DNA of 23,538 nucleotides from a virus, in IMG/VR virus record IMGVR_UViG_3300047491_000900, positions 1 through 23,538 of that record; one strand, given 5' to 3'. Position 1 is the first letter of the stretch. Each line of letters opens with the position of its first letter. Below, one piece after another: positions 6,788 to 14,705 of the stretch. The notes under the pieces were generated by a model. It was not told the DNA's origin, made no database searches, and was given only the letters and a program-made list of their open reading frames with translations. The translations under genes were made by a program, and so were the position numbers.

Positions 6788-8791
6788 TGCGTCAGTGACA
6801 ACTTGCTTAACGATGTCTTCTTTCATGTTCAACAGCTTCTTCAACTTTGCAACATCCTCTTTTGCCACATCGCCAACATTCTTGTACCCAAGATCCCACA
6901 GTTTCTTTGCCCTAACCTTGCCTATGTTTGGTATCTGACACAGCTGCACAAGGTGACTCGGAACACCATGCTTTATGCGACTTCCAAGATCATGGAAGAA
7001 TTTCTCCTTGCCCCATTTTCCACTCATTGTGTCAAGGGCACAAAGAACTTGCTCAAGCCTTTCAAAATCAGACTGTATGCCTCGTTGAAATCCAGCCAAA
7101 GCCATTGATCCAACTCCATTGAGGAGGTTGTAATATGCGAGGATGGCCTTCTTGCAACCTTCATTGAGGAATTTGTATTCCGAACCAAGCTCACGCCGTA
7201 GCTTTATGTCAAATGGGGCAATCTCACTTTTCTCAGCCGTGTTGGCTATCAGTGTTCTATTTCCGTATGTGTTCGCAAGAGCCACAGCGACCTTAAGCTC
7301 ATTTGACTCATCTCCACTCTTGAACAAGAAGTACATGTTCCTTCTGAGTGAGGCGATATCGAACGGGCAGCAGTAAAATATGCTTGAGACCTTACCAACA
7401 CTTGAAACTTCAAGAACTCCATCATTCTCATAGACTATCTCATACTTCTTGAGGTCATCAAATATAACCTTAAGCATGGTGTCGCCAAGGTGTTTGCTCT
7501 GGTTGTGCGCAAGTGACCTCTCATACCATTTCTTTATGTCATCATAATTCGATATCTCACCTTGATAAATCTCACTTACCAGATGAAAAGCAAGATTCTT
7601 GGGATCCTCTATCAACTTTGAAACAATCCTCTGTGGTGTCTTTAGCCGATCCATCTGGGTCCTGGCCTGTGAGTTTGGCAGCAGAATGTACGCATCTCCC
7701 ATGGGGTCTATGCCAAGTCTTCCACTGCGACCAACCATCTGCGTTATGTTGTATGGCTCAACCAGCTCATTACCACGATGGATTCCAAGAATGATGACCC
7801 TGCGTGCTGGCATGTTGACGCCCCAGGCAAGTGTTGGCGTCGCAACAACAACACGGAGATCACCAGCAGCCTTGAATCGCCTCTCCAAAGAAACTCTTTC
7901 ATCTTTTTTAAGATCGGCGTTGTGGAACTCGGCAGTTATTCCATTGGCCTTAAGGGTCTTGGTCATAAGTTCGCCAGTTCGCTTGGTGTGACTGAACACC
8001 AAGAACTTGTCATCCGGATAGTCAAGGATGATGTCCATCGCCTTATCGATCTTGTTTCTCTCCACGGCATCATAGTAGCCAGCATCATCGTCATAGTTCT
8101 CATAATGTATGCCAAGCGGCACTGGTCGGTAGCTGGAGTCAAGCACATATGTCTTCTTTTGATTCAGAGAACCAGCCATCCACTCGGCTATCTGCCCAAC
8201 ATTTGGCATTGTGGCGCTCAATAAGACTATCCTGCAACTCGGGTTGATCTTGGAGAATTTCATCAGCCCAACCTCAAGGTGCTCACCACGGCCAGGGACG
8301 GTCAAGAGGTGGCTCTCATCAACGACGAGCGTGCCTATGTCCTCAAGGTACTTGCTCTTCTCGGACTTGATGTTCCTAGCACGGTGGTTGAGCATCTCGC
8401 TTGTCATGATGATTATGTTCGATTGCTCAAGCTCCTTCTGCCTCTGCGGGGTTATCCTATAATCGCCCGTGCATATGGATATGTTCTGGCCTGAGAAATG
8501 GTAGTCTGGGTCGCACCATTGGTCTATTTTCTCTTGCGCAAGGGCACGGAGTGGCGCAAGGAACATGCCTTTTCCACCCCTCTCCTTGATCTCTTGTGCT
8601 ATAAACATCTCTGCGATGACCGTCTTGCCTGCACTTGTCTTTGCAGCCACGATTATGTTTGCGTCCTCGTGGCACACCTCAAGGATCCTACTCTGCACTG
8701 GGTTGAATTTTTCAAATGACCATTTGGCGTGCTTGTAGGAACTTGTGGGCGCAAGATCGTTCTGGTCGGTTAAATTTATGACATTGCTCAT
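6767..8791 (-). CDS. Hel308/Ski2-like superfamily 2 DNA helicase
   Basis: The 674-residue protein has all SF2 motifs. These are the Q-motif region FNPVQ, Walker A AKTSAGKT (50-57), DESH (158-161), SAT (192-194), FSHTKRT, VATPTLAWGVNMPARR and QMVGRSGR (351-358). After the motor there is a winged-helix/ratchet-like stretch and a C-terminal helix-hairpin-helix, QIPNIGKVRAKKLWDLG. This layout is that of the Hel308 and Ski2-like group, which unwinds forked DNA during repair and fork restart. ATG 8791 is chosen because AGGAG lies 6 nt upstream; an ATG at 8809 lies before this site. T4 has UvsW and Dda instead, so this may be the phage's fork or recombination helicase. It overlaps the convergent Cys-rich gene at its 3' end. 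Confidence 0.93.
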   Translation of the reverse strand: MSNVINLTDQNDLAPTSSYKHAKWSFEKFNPVQSRILEVCHEDANIIVAAKTSAGKTVIAEMFIAQEIKERGGKGMFLAPLRALAQEKIDQWCDPDYHFSGQNISICTGDYRITPQRQKELEQSNIIIMTSEMLNHRARNIKSEKSKYLEDIGTLVVDESHLLTVPGRGEHLEVGLMKFSKINPSCRIVLLSATMPNVGQIAEWMAGSLNQKKTYVLDSSYRPVPLGIHYENYDDDAGYYDAVERNKIDKAMDIILDYPDDKFLVFSHTKRTGELMTKTLKANGITAEFHNADLKKDERVSLERRFKAAGDLRVVVATPTLAWGVNMPARRVIILGIHRGNELVEPYNITQMVGRSGRLGIDPMGDAYILLPNSQARTQMDRLKTPQRIVSKLIEDPKNLAFHLVSEIYQGEISNYDDIKKWYERSLAHNQSKHLGDTMLKVIFDDLKKYEIVYENDGVLEVSSVGKVSSIFYCCPFDIASLRRNMYFLFKSGDESNELKVAVALANTYGNRTLIANTAEKSEIAPFDIKLRRELGSEYKFLNEGCKKAILAYYNLLNGVGSMALAGFQRGIQSDFERLEQVLCALDTMSGKWGKEKFFHDLGSRIKHGVPSHLVQLCQIPNIGKVRAKKLWDLGYKNVGDVAKEDVAKLKKLLNMKEDIVKQVVTDASRLASS

Positions 8792-8845
8792 GGTTGCTCC
8801 TAAATGCAAACAGACATCTTACCACTTGTGGTTTTTGTGGCAACA

Positions 8846-9295
8846 CTAAGATTTTGGCATTCTGGAGCGCCATATTTCCGCTATTGACTTGCCAATCCTC
8901 AACATCTCCGACTGGCTAAAAAGGTTGCTCTTGACCTTGTTGCAAGCATAACAGCAGAGAACGATGTTGCTAAGCTCATAATGAAGGGAGTTGTCAATTC
9001 TGTCAATGCCAAGCGACTCCACATGGAGGCCAATTGAGGATTTGATGGATATGCCGCTCAGCTCAACCTCCTTGATGCCACAGTAATGGCATTTTCTTGG
9101 GGTTGAATGAAGCCAAGATTTGAATTCTGTCTCAGTCATGAGAAGCTCTGGTGGTTTGCTTCTTTTTCTGTCAACCGAGCAGTTAGCCTTCATGTTTTGA
9201 TACTTCTGGCAGTCCTTGCACAGCTTCATCTTGCCAGAATTGTACCTTAGGGAAGCCTCATGTGTCTTACATCTTGAGCATGACCAAATATGCAT
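8846..9295 (-). CDS. HNH endonuclease with N-terminal zinc ribbon
   Basis: Numbering from ATG 9295 (149 aa), a zinc-ribbon-like set C6-x2-C9-x16-C26-x2-C29 is followed by the HNH core. The core has Cys69/Cys72 (RKCHYCGI), LGIDRIDNS (97-105), Asn110 and CCYACNKVKSN (114-124). The Cys pairs clamp a zinc and DRIDN/NIV/CN carry the catalytic pattern of HNH nucleases. Such free-standing genes in T4-like phages are usually homing endonucleases that copy themselves between genomes. A TTG at 9298 would lie only one base after the GGAG, so ATG 9295 is preferred. It sits 54 bp upstream of the helicase gene on the same strand. Confidence 0.88.
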   Translation of the reverse strand: MHIWSCSRCKTHEASLRYNSGKMKLCKDCQKYQNMKANCSVDRKRSKPPELLMTETEFKSWLHSTPRKCHYCGIKEVELSGISIKSSIGLHVESLGIDRIDNSLHYELSNIVLCCYACNKVKSNLFSQSEMLRIGKSIAEIWRSRMPKS

Positions 9296-9354
9296 CAAAC
9301 TCCAACTTTAGGTTGAGTGTTTGATGTATCTAGTGGACGATCTTTTTTTTTAGA

Positions 9355-9609
9355 TTAACGGTGCATGCCGAATCTCTTCATGTACTCACGGTTGACAGAC
9401 TCTTGCATGGAGTCTATCATCCCAAAGAAGTCACTCACGCAGTCTGCGCCTACAAGCCAGCGGTCGATGTCCCTGTTGTTGCAAACAAAATTCAAGACTT
9501 CTGGAACATCACCTTGGTACTTGAAGTGCAATCTGCTGTGTATTATCTTCAGATTCTCGTCAGATAGTCTGTAGAAGTAGTCACGGAGAAATTGATCATG
9601 CTTTTTCAT
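9355..9609 (-). CDS. Small hypothetical protein (84 aa)
   Basis: I recognise no family. The charged protein has a probable helical N-terminus (MKKHDQFLRDYFYRL) and ends FGMHR. ATG 9609 is preferred to an upstream start at 9672, because GGGG lies 7 nt before it and the longer form would overlap the divergent gene that starts at 9624. After the stop the minus strand has an A-rich run before the HNH gene. Confidence 0.7.
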   Translation of the reverse strand: MKKHDQFLRDYFYRLSDENLKIIHSRLHFKYQGDVPEVLNFVCNNRDIDRWLVGADCVSDFFGMIDSMQESVNREYMKRFGMHR

Positions 9610-9623
9610 AGTCTGCCCCGCAC

Positions 9624-9962
9624 ATGAAGAATATATTTGAAACAAAAAAACTCGAAGCGCTGCTGGTAGCACGATGGTCTGAGTTTATCGACGCCCAAGC
9701 GCTCCTGGACAAAATCAAGGAATTGGTCGAGGAAAACAAGCATTCATTCGACTTCATCCCAAACACCTCCTACAAGCAAAAGGGAGCCCAGATCATGGTA
9801 TCCAGGTTTCAGTACCAGAAACACGCATTTGTGGTCTGGGTGGACTTCCTCATGCCAATCGATGGAAAGAGGGTCGCCGTTGGAACGGCTGAGTTCTTTC
9901 TATCAACTACAGAAATTTTAAGCTTGTCAAAAATTTTAGGCAACATTTATGATTGTGGTTAA
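9624..9962 (+). CDS. Hypothetical protein (112 aa)
   Basis: I recognise no family. The first half looks helical and charged (residues 1-40), and a β-like stretch follows (QIMVSRFQYQKHAFVVWVDFLM). No clear ribosome site is seen before ATG 9624, which lies 14 bp from the divergent gene's start. The stop TAA forms a palindromic TTAA with the stop of the convergent gene (9959-9962). Confidence 0.65.
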   Translation: MKNIFETKKLEALLVARWSEFIDAQALLDKIKELVEENKHSFDFIPNTSYKQKGAQIMVSRFQYQKHAFVVWVDFLMPIDGKRVAVGTAEFFLSTTEILSLSKILGNIYDCG

Positions 9963-10258
9963 ACCACATCAAGCCGCCTCACACTCTCACCATCCTGATT
10001 GACAAAGCTGTCCTCAAGGATCATGGCGCCATTATCATCGGCAAAGCGAAGCCCAAGATTGAATGCGTCAATGCAAGCTGTCCTGTCATTGCGGGATGCC
10101 ATAACCCAGCAGTAATCGTCCTTTTTGACAAAACTGCCACTGTTGTTCTCCTGTGTGATCCCTATCTCAAGGGTCATATTGTCGGGGAGAAGGAGTTGTA
10201 TATGACCATGCTTCATAAGATGCTCGACAATCATCGACTGTATCTTATTTTTGCTCAC
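9959..10258 (-). CDS. Hypothetical protein (99 aa)
   Basis: I recognise no family. The start is GTG 10258, with GAGGTG about 8 nt upstream; no better ATG precedes it. A region with HIQLLLPDNMTLEIGI looks β-rich and the rest is acidic. It follows the 156-residue gene by 15 bp, so it probably belongs to the operon that starts with the amidoligase gene. Its stop shares TTAA with the convergent gene. Confidence 0.65.
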   Translation of the reverse strand: MSKNKIQSMIVEHLMKHGHIQLLLPDNMTLEIGITQENNSGSFVKKDDYCWVMASRNDRTACIDAFNLGLRFADDNGAMILEDSFVNQDGESVRRLDVV

Positions 10259-10273
10259 GGCACACCTCGCTAG

Positions 10274-10744
10274 TTAGATGAAGTAAACATTAGTTGGCGG
10301 TATGTAGCTGTACTTCAAGCCTCCATGCGTCCTGAAGGTCATCTTGCCCTTCTTCCTTGTTGGGCACGGCAAGACCACTTCGTCCTTGTCAAGATATAAA
10401 GTCCAGCAATAGATCTTCTTCATTTCCTTGTATGTCTCTATTAGGGACAACTCCATGTCCCCAAGGAACATCCTTGCAAGCTTGCAATTGACATTGATTG
10501 GAAGAAATGTGCTATAGTCGCCATAAAGCTGAAGCACATCCATGAAGTATTCGTCATAGTCGCACCTTTGGTAGTGCGCTATCACGGAATAACCATCAAT
10601 CAAGAACTTTCTTGACTTAAAGATAAGAAGGTCATCCTCCTGCTCCTCCGATAAACTTTTGGGGTAATTATGCGGAATCAGGAGCTTTCCAAGCCTTTTA
10701 AGCTCCCCAATCGAACTCATTGTCTTGCTAAAATTGTTCGACAT
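10274..10744 (-). CDS. Hypothetical phage protein (156 aa)
   Basis: I recognise no family. The protein is rich in Tyr, Leu and Lys; residues about 85-120 (NCKLARMFLGDMELSL and KKIYCWTLYLDKD) look like a compact αβ unit. ATG 10744 is chosen because AAGG lies about 5 nt upstream, while the in-frame GTG at 10750 would overlap that site. It starts 26 bp after the stop of the amidoligase-like gene, so the two are likely co-transcribed. Confidence 0.7.
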   Translation of the reverse strand: MSNNFSKTMSSIGELKRLGKLLIPHNYPKSLSEEQEDDLLIFKSRKFLIDGYSVIAHYQRCDYDEYFMDVLQLYGDYSTFLPINVNCKLARMFLGDMELSLIETYKEMKKIYCWTLYLDKDEVVLPCPTRKKGKMTFRTHGGLKYSYIPPTNVYFI

Positions 10745-10770
10745 AGGCACCTTCTATGCTGTATATATCG

Positions 10771-11787
10771 TTAGAAGGCAAACTTATCTTTTGAAAAAGA
10801 AAAAGATTGCTCCACATAACTCTGGTTCGCATACACAAAATCATCCCAGCCAGCAGATTTGGAAAAAAACAAGCCAAAAACACCATTTTCCTCTCTATTT
10901 TCACATCCAGATATGCGACCCTTCATCCATGAGGAAAGCTCAGACATGCCATCAGAAATGGGCACATCAAAAAGCCCGAGCATATCCGCAACATCGGTGC
11001 CATCAAGCCATGCATATCCAGTCATTTTTTCACCTTGCTTGTAACTTGGAGGCAAGCCACGGTCTATGGCGGCGCCCACGAATAGCATGACCAACTTTAG
11101 GTAATTTTTTGCATCATGATAATTTAGGCATGCGCTGGAGTCCATGAACCTAAACTCTATGGTCTGACGCTTGCGATTGCACAGGTGGTATGTATTCATG
11201 GACAAGTACTTGTGCTCGCCAACCATGGAAATAAGATCACGGCTTTCAAGCATTGGATCCTCCATGTCCATGACAATATCAGATGTCGATATGAACTGAC
11301 AGTACCTGTTGCGCCGGCGCCCAATAGGAACAATTGCCGACATTGCATATTCGCACTTTATCCACCAAGCGATGATGGATGCTATCTGGTCGCTAGAAAG
11401 GTCGTGAACATCGACATGGACATGAAGTGAACACCTGTCATCGGCTGAGACACGGCCATCTCGGCTAAGTGCATCCACGACGGCGCAAATCGACCTGACG
11501 CCAGCCATGCCCTTGCAAACGGGGGTGCATATTTCCATGCCACAGCTGCTATCTGGCTTTAAAATCCATGTGTCATTGTTGTGGTTGCTGCCCCATTTCT
11601 GCACATAAACCCTTTCCCGTGTGGCGGACTGTACTATGTTAGCCACCTCATGCATCCCAGAGGGCAGCCTACCAATCTCATGGCCAATTGGTCTATTCCG
11701 CATGTCAAATGAATTGACCTCTATCTCCACTCCAAAACGGCGGAGCATACATCGCCTCAGTTTTTCGCAACTGTTGTCCATGAACAT
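10771..11787 (-). CDS. Amidoligase-family (COOH-NH2 ligase) enzyme
   Basis: The pattern matches the putative amidoligase family (Amidoligase_2): RRFGVEIEVNS at the N-terminus, WILKPDSSCGMEICTPVCKG around residue 80, CSLHVHVDVHD around residue 120 and RQTIEFRFMDSSA around residue 210. The Glu, Asp, His and Arg residues in these motifs are those expected for ATP and metal binding in the ATP-grasp/glutamine-synthetase-like fold. Members are predicted to join an amine to a carboxylate, making small peptides or modifying proteins; the substrate here is unknown. Starts at 11796 (GTG), 11790 (GTG), 11787 and 11781 (ATG) are all possible; I use the first ATG, giving 338 residues. A TATAAAT element lies just upstream in the divergent gap. 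Confidence 0.82.
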   Translation of the reverse strand: MFMDNSCEKLRRCMLRRFGVEIEVNSFDMRNRPIGHEIGRLPSGMHEVANIVQSATRERVYVQKWGSNHNNDTWILKPDSSCGMEICTPVCKGMAGVRSICAVVDALSRDGRVSADDRCSLHVHVDVHDLSSDQIASIIAWWIKCEYAMSAIVPIGRRRNRYCQFISTSDIVMDMEDPMLESRDLISMVGEHKYLSMNTYHLCNRKRQTIEFRFMDSSACLNYHDAKNYLKLVMLFVGAAIDRGLPPSYKQGEKMTGYAWLDGTDVADMLGLFDVPISDGMSELSSWMKGRISGCENREENGVFGLFFSKSAGWDDFVYANQSYVEQSFSFSKDKFAF

Positions 11788-11792
11788 CACCG

Positions 11793-11810
11793 GCACTTAT
11801 AATTTATAAT
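11793..11810. promoter_or_regulatory. Divergent promoter-like element (GCACTTATAATT plus second TATAAT)
   Basis: The plus strand carries the same 12-nt GCACTTATAATT as at 5757, immediately followed by a second TATAAT. Read on the minus strand this gives TATAAAT, the T4-like late box, pointing at the amidoligase gene. The plus-strand gene at 11828 has GGAG 5 nt before its ATG, giving it a normal leader. The quasi-palindrome could serve both genes; function is inferred. Confidence 0.42.
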
Positions 11811-11827
11811 CAAACATCGGAGCAAAC

Positions 11828-12265
11828 ATGAACTGCCTAATGATAACCCTTCGGGACAAAAGAAAGTTCCTAACCAGCACCAAGAACCTAAACCAACTTA
11901 TCGAGTTCGCCAAGGCGTTTGGGGCTGATCTATCAATAGTAAGCACGCAGTGCAAGAAGTCGCTGTCGCTTGACAGACTTGCCGAGGAAATATGCGACAC
12001 CAACAAAAAACAAGGCGACTTCGCCTACAAGGTGTTGCGAAAAATACCAGTGTCAAATTTCAAGACAAACATAGTGTTTAAGCAAATCATAGGGACACTC
12101 AAGAGGCGTCGCCATGTGGACACCAAGCAGATAGTGAGCCTTTACAAGAAAAAGGGAATAGATGAGAAAAACATCTATTCCCAAATAACCCGTGCTAAGA
12201 AGCACATAGCAAAGATAGGCATGACGCTGAAGAAACTTGGGCGAACCAAGTTCACCGCAATCTAG
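11828..12265 (+). CDS. Basic hypothetical protein, possible winged-helix DNA-binding
   Basis: The 145-residue protein is rich in Lys and Arg. Its C-terminal half (about 95-145) reads as helix, turn, helix, then a long basic helix and a GMTLKKLG turn before a terminal strand. This resembles the layout of small winged-helix domains (VDTKQIVSLYKKKG, then IDEKNIYSQITRAKKHI). I recognise no family by sequence, so a DNA-binding role is a weak inference. A clear GGAG precedes ATG 11828. The stop TAG forms palindromic CTAG with the stop of the convergent recombinase gene (12262-12265). Confidence 0.7.
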   Translation: MNCLMITLRDKRKFLTSTKNLNQLIEFAKAFGADLSIVSTQCKKSLSLDRLAEEICDTNKKQGDFAYKVLRKIPVSNFKTNIVFKQIIGTLKRRRHVDTKQIVSLYKKKGIDEKNIYSQITRAKKHIAKIGMTLKKLGRTKFTAI

Positions 12266-13473
12266 CCATCTATCTCCGAATCGATCTCATCATCGACCCC
12301 ATCAGAAGTTGCGACATCAGTCTCAATGACATCACCACCTATTTGAAATTCCATGGCTGCCTTGTATGGCTCAAGGTAATCAACAACTTCTTGCTCGCTT
12401 GATGCGTCAATGATGCCTGGGCATTTCAAAAGTATGTCGATTGGAACCTCATTCTTGTCAAGTGAAGCCTTGAACTTGACCTCCTCACCATTGCAGTACT
12501 GCTCCGCAACAATGAAATTTCCAGCACTCTTGGCAATGATCCTATTGGCATCCATCAGACAAGATAGAAGGCCACTAATTGGATTGATGCCATGATCAAA
12601 GAGGAGCTGTATGTTCTCCGTGGAGATGTATGGTCTATGGGTCTTGTTCTTCACATTCTTGACTCTAATGTTGATTCCAAGAATTTTTGTTTTCTTGGCA
12701 CTCAGTCTATACTCAATCTTCTTCATCGTCGCAGTTTCAAGCCTACAAGATGCATAAAAAGGCAATGCATTGCCACCACCCGCTGTTGTCGTTGGGTTTC
12801 CATAAAGGACACCAATCTTTGACCTTGTCTGGTTAAGGATGACAACCGTTGCGTCATTCTTCTCCATCACGGTGTTGAGCTTGCGAAACTCCCTTGAGCA
12901 AATTTTTGCTCGCTCACCTGGCTGCTCGTTGGCTCCCACAATACGCTTGAAGTCAGCCTTGGAAGCGTTCTCTGGAAGGTTTACCTCACGCAGCTCTCTG
13001 GCAGATGGGCTGACACCTATGGAGTCATAAACAATAGCTATTGGTATGTCCTTGCGCTTGGTTCGGACATAATCCACGGACTTGTACATCTTAAGAAATA
13101 CATCCTCAAGCGTCTGTGGAGTATGACGCACTATCCTGCTAAGGTCACAGTGCGATGCCCTCTGGATGAACTCCTTGTTTGCGCTATTCTCACAATCCTC
13201 GAGAATGGCCACGCCGCCAGCCCTCTGGCATCCAAAAAGAACATTAGTGCCAATAAGTGACTTTGACGATGAGCTTGGCCCATAAATCTCTGTCAACTTG
13301 CCTCCTGGCACACCGCCGCCCATGAAACGGCCGCTGCAAATGTAATTTATAGCAAGGTTTCCTGCGTCCACAAAATACTTGACGCTATCTATGTCAGCAA
13401 CTATGTCGCCGCCAGTCTGGCTGGCAAGTTCCTTGAAAAAACTGTCATCATCGCCCGTTTTTTTCTTGGCCAT
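12262..13473 (-). CDS. uvsX: UvsX/RecA-family recombinase
   Basis: The 403-residue protein has a RecA core. Walker A is GPSSSSKS (65-72), in which Ser70 replaces the usual Gly, as T4 UvsX also departs from the consensus. Walker B ends at IPIAIVYD (Asp150). NQTRSKIG followed by GNPTTTAGGGNALPFYAS is the RecA L2/Gln switch region. The C-terminus is acidic (TDVATSDGVDDEIDSEIDG), as in many RecA-type proteins. It forms filaments on single-stranded DNA and drives strand exchange in recombination-dependent replication. The gene is the sole minus-strand unit between the terminator at 13566 and the convergent gene; AGAGGTGA lies before the ATG. Its stop shares CTAG with the plus-strand neighbour. It probably works with the SSB (13623-14618) and the UvsY candidate (18709-19194). 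Confidence 0.92.
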   Translation of the reverse strand: MAKKKTGDDDSFFKELASQTGGDIVADIDSVKYFVDAGNLAINYICSGRFMGGGVPGGKLTEIYGPSSSSKSLIGTNVLFGCQRAGGVAILEDCENSANKEFIQRASHCDLSRIVRHTPQTLEDVFLKMYKSVDYVRTKRKDIPIAIVYDSIGVSPSARELREVNLPENASKADFKRIVGANEQPGERAKICSREFRKLNTVMEKNDATVVILNQTRSKIGVLYGNPTTTAGGGNALPFYASCRLETATMKKIEYRLSAKKTKILGINIRVKNVKNKTHRPYISTENIQLLFDHGINPISGLLSCLMDANRIIAKSAGNFIVAEQYCNGEEVKFKASLDKNEVPIDILLKCPGIIDASSEQEVVDYLEPYKAAMEFQIGGDVIETDVATSDGVDDEIDSEIDG

Positions 13474-13565
13474 GATTCACCTCTTGATAATTTTCTGTTA
13501 TAAAATTCAAATTTGTAGACAAGCCAAACATAGGCTCATCGCTGATTTTTTTGTAATGATGCTTT

Positions 13566-13605
13566 AAAAAAGCGTATACACAATGTGATTACATTGTGTA
13601 TACGC
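13566..13605 (-). terminator. Strong intrinsic terminator after the SSB gene
   Basis: A perfect 15-bp stem (13572-13586 paired with 13591-13605) with a 4-nt loop is followed on the minus strand by six T (13571-13566). It lies 18 bp after the stop of the SSB gene, so it ends that transcript before uvsX. No T-run follows on the plus strand. Confidence 0.92.
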
Positions 13606-13622
13606 CAAATTCAACAAGGTCT

Positions 13623-14618
13623 TTACATGGCGCCAAGTTCTTTTAAGAAGTCCTCGTCAGCCATTGAGTCGTCATCAGCCTGCTTTGGCTTCTGGGACGC
13701 TTGCTTGGGAGCGATGTCCTCGTCACGGATCTTATCAGCGCCCGTGGCCAAGGTTGATGATGCTGGCTTTGCTGGCTGCCTTGTGGCTTGACCATAGAAC
13801 TCATTAAGATCATTGCTATCCTCTTCGACAACCATACCACAATGGACACGCAATGCATGCTTGAGCTCATCTGAGGTCTTAAGCTTTCTCAGCATCTTTA
13901 GGTCGATAAGATTGCCAAACCATTTTTCCATCTCCTCTTGAGTTCCGGCAACACTTGGATCCTCAAAGCGACTGTTGTCATAGTTTGGGTACTCCCTTGC
14001 GCCACTCTTGACAACTTTTTTGACGAGACGGAAGTCACGGCCAGTGTCTGGCCTTGTGATGTCGCCAAGCTCTTTTTCTCCAGAAACTTGATCGCCATTG
14101 ATTGCCAGCATGATCTTGGCGTGAACTTGCTTGCCACAGCTGTAGATTTTTGGCCCGACATTCTTAAGAGTGCCGCCCTTGCCATCACTCTCGGATCGAA
14201 CGATGACATTGTAGTAATACCTTTCAAGCGGCTTTAGATCACGAGCCTGGTTTTGCATGTTCTCCTGATCCTTGCCATTTAATCTTTCGCTTTTCTGCCA
14301 AAGATTGTGGTAAAGACTGCAGATTATGCAATCGCCACGCCACGCCTCCTTGCCATTAGCATCCCTAGTCAGTTCCCTTGGACAATGATATTGCGTTTTT
14401 CTTCCAGTGCTTGGATTCGTAAGCGTATGAATCCTGGTGGCGCAGAAAAACTGCTGGCCTTTCTTGCGTGGAAGAAATCTCATCAGAACAAAACCGTCAC
14501 GCTCTGGCATTCTTACAAACTGTTGCATGAACTCGTTTTCAGAGCCTTCGCCTGAGTTTATTCTCTTGACTTCTTTCTGAATGGAATTGAGGTCGAGTGG
14601 TTCAAAATCGATAGACAT
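13623..14618 (-). CDS. 32: gp32-like single-stranded DNA-binding protein
   Basis: The 331-residue protein has RFLPRKKG and a zinc site with His64, Cys79, Cys97 and Cys100, a near copy of the T4 gp32 set His64/Cys77/Cys87/Cys90. LERYYYNVIVR and GPKIYSCGKQVHAKI, then GRDFRLVKK, follow in the gp32-core order. The last 20 residues are acidic with FLKEL, the usual protein-partner tail. gp32 coats single-stranded DNA at the fork and in recombination. ATG 14618 is chosen because GGAG lies 8 nt upstream; the in-frame extension to 14657 would start inside the leader. It is a separate transcript between terminators at 14760 and 13566, with two hairpins in its leader that may permit self-regulation, as gp32 does in T4. 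Confidence 0.93.
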   Translation of the reverse strand: MSIDFEPLDLNSIQKEVKRINSGEGSENEFMQQFVRMPERDGFVLMRFLPRKKGQQFFCATRIHTLTNPSTGRKTQYHCPRELTRDANGKEAWRGDCIICSLYHNLWQKSERLNGKDQENMQNQARDLKPLERYYYNVIVRSESDGKGGTLKNVGPKIYSCGKQVHAKIMLAINGDQVSGEKELGDITRPDTGRDFRLVKKVVKSGAREYPNYDNSRFEDPSVAGTQEEMEKWFGNLIDLKMLRKLKTSDELKHALRVHCGMVVEEDSNDLNEFYGQATRQPAKPASSTLATGADKIRDEDIAPKQASQKPKQADDDSMADEDFLKELGAM

Positions 14619-14649
14619 GGATATATCTCCGTTATTTAAAGGTGTTTTC

Positions 14650-14669
14650 GGACACAAACAGATGTGCCC
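14650..14669 (-). promoter_or_regulatory. SSB leader hairpin B (loop UCUGUU)
   Basis: On the minus strand a 7-bp stem, GGGCACA with TGTGTCC (one G-U pair), encloses the loop TCTGTT, identical to the loop of the hairpin at 14684. It ends 31 nt before the SSB start. The GTGT in its 3' arm can instead pair with ACAC at 14642-14645, so two shapes exclude each other. This is consistent with a regulated leader; function is inferred. Confidence 0.5.
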
Positions 14670-14683
14670 AATTTGTCGTATTC

Positions 14684-14705
14684 GGGGAGCAAACAGATGC
14701 GCCCC
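14684..14705 (-). promoter_or_regulatory. SSB leader hairpin A (loop UCUGUU)
   Basis: On the minus strand GGGGCGCA and TGCTCCCC pair with one mismatch around a TCTGTT loop. The centre lies 35 nt upstream of the second hairpin, and the two share CATCTGTTTG. The stems differ but are kept, which suggests the loop and structure matter. Confidence 0.5.

Noticed and set aside
9335-9356. Poly-T tract at about 9344-9352 as a terminator
   Set aside because: No stable GC stem precedes it on either strand; the short ATCT/AGAT pairing is too weak.
13491-13500. AACAGA in the uvsX leader (minus strand) as a partner for the UCUGUU loops of the SSB leader
   Set aside because: A 6-nt match is expected by chance and the two are on different transcripts.
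13572-13605. Bidirectional terminator
   Set aside because: Only the minus strand has a T-run after the stem; plus-strand sequence continues CCAAATTC.
14619-14657. N-terminal extension of the SSB gene to 14657
   Set aside because: It runs through the leader hairpin and lacks a ribosome site; ATG 14618 has GGAG 8 nt upstream.
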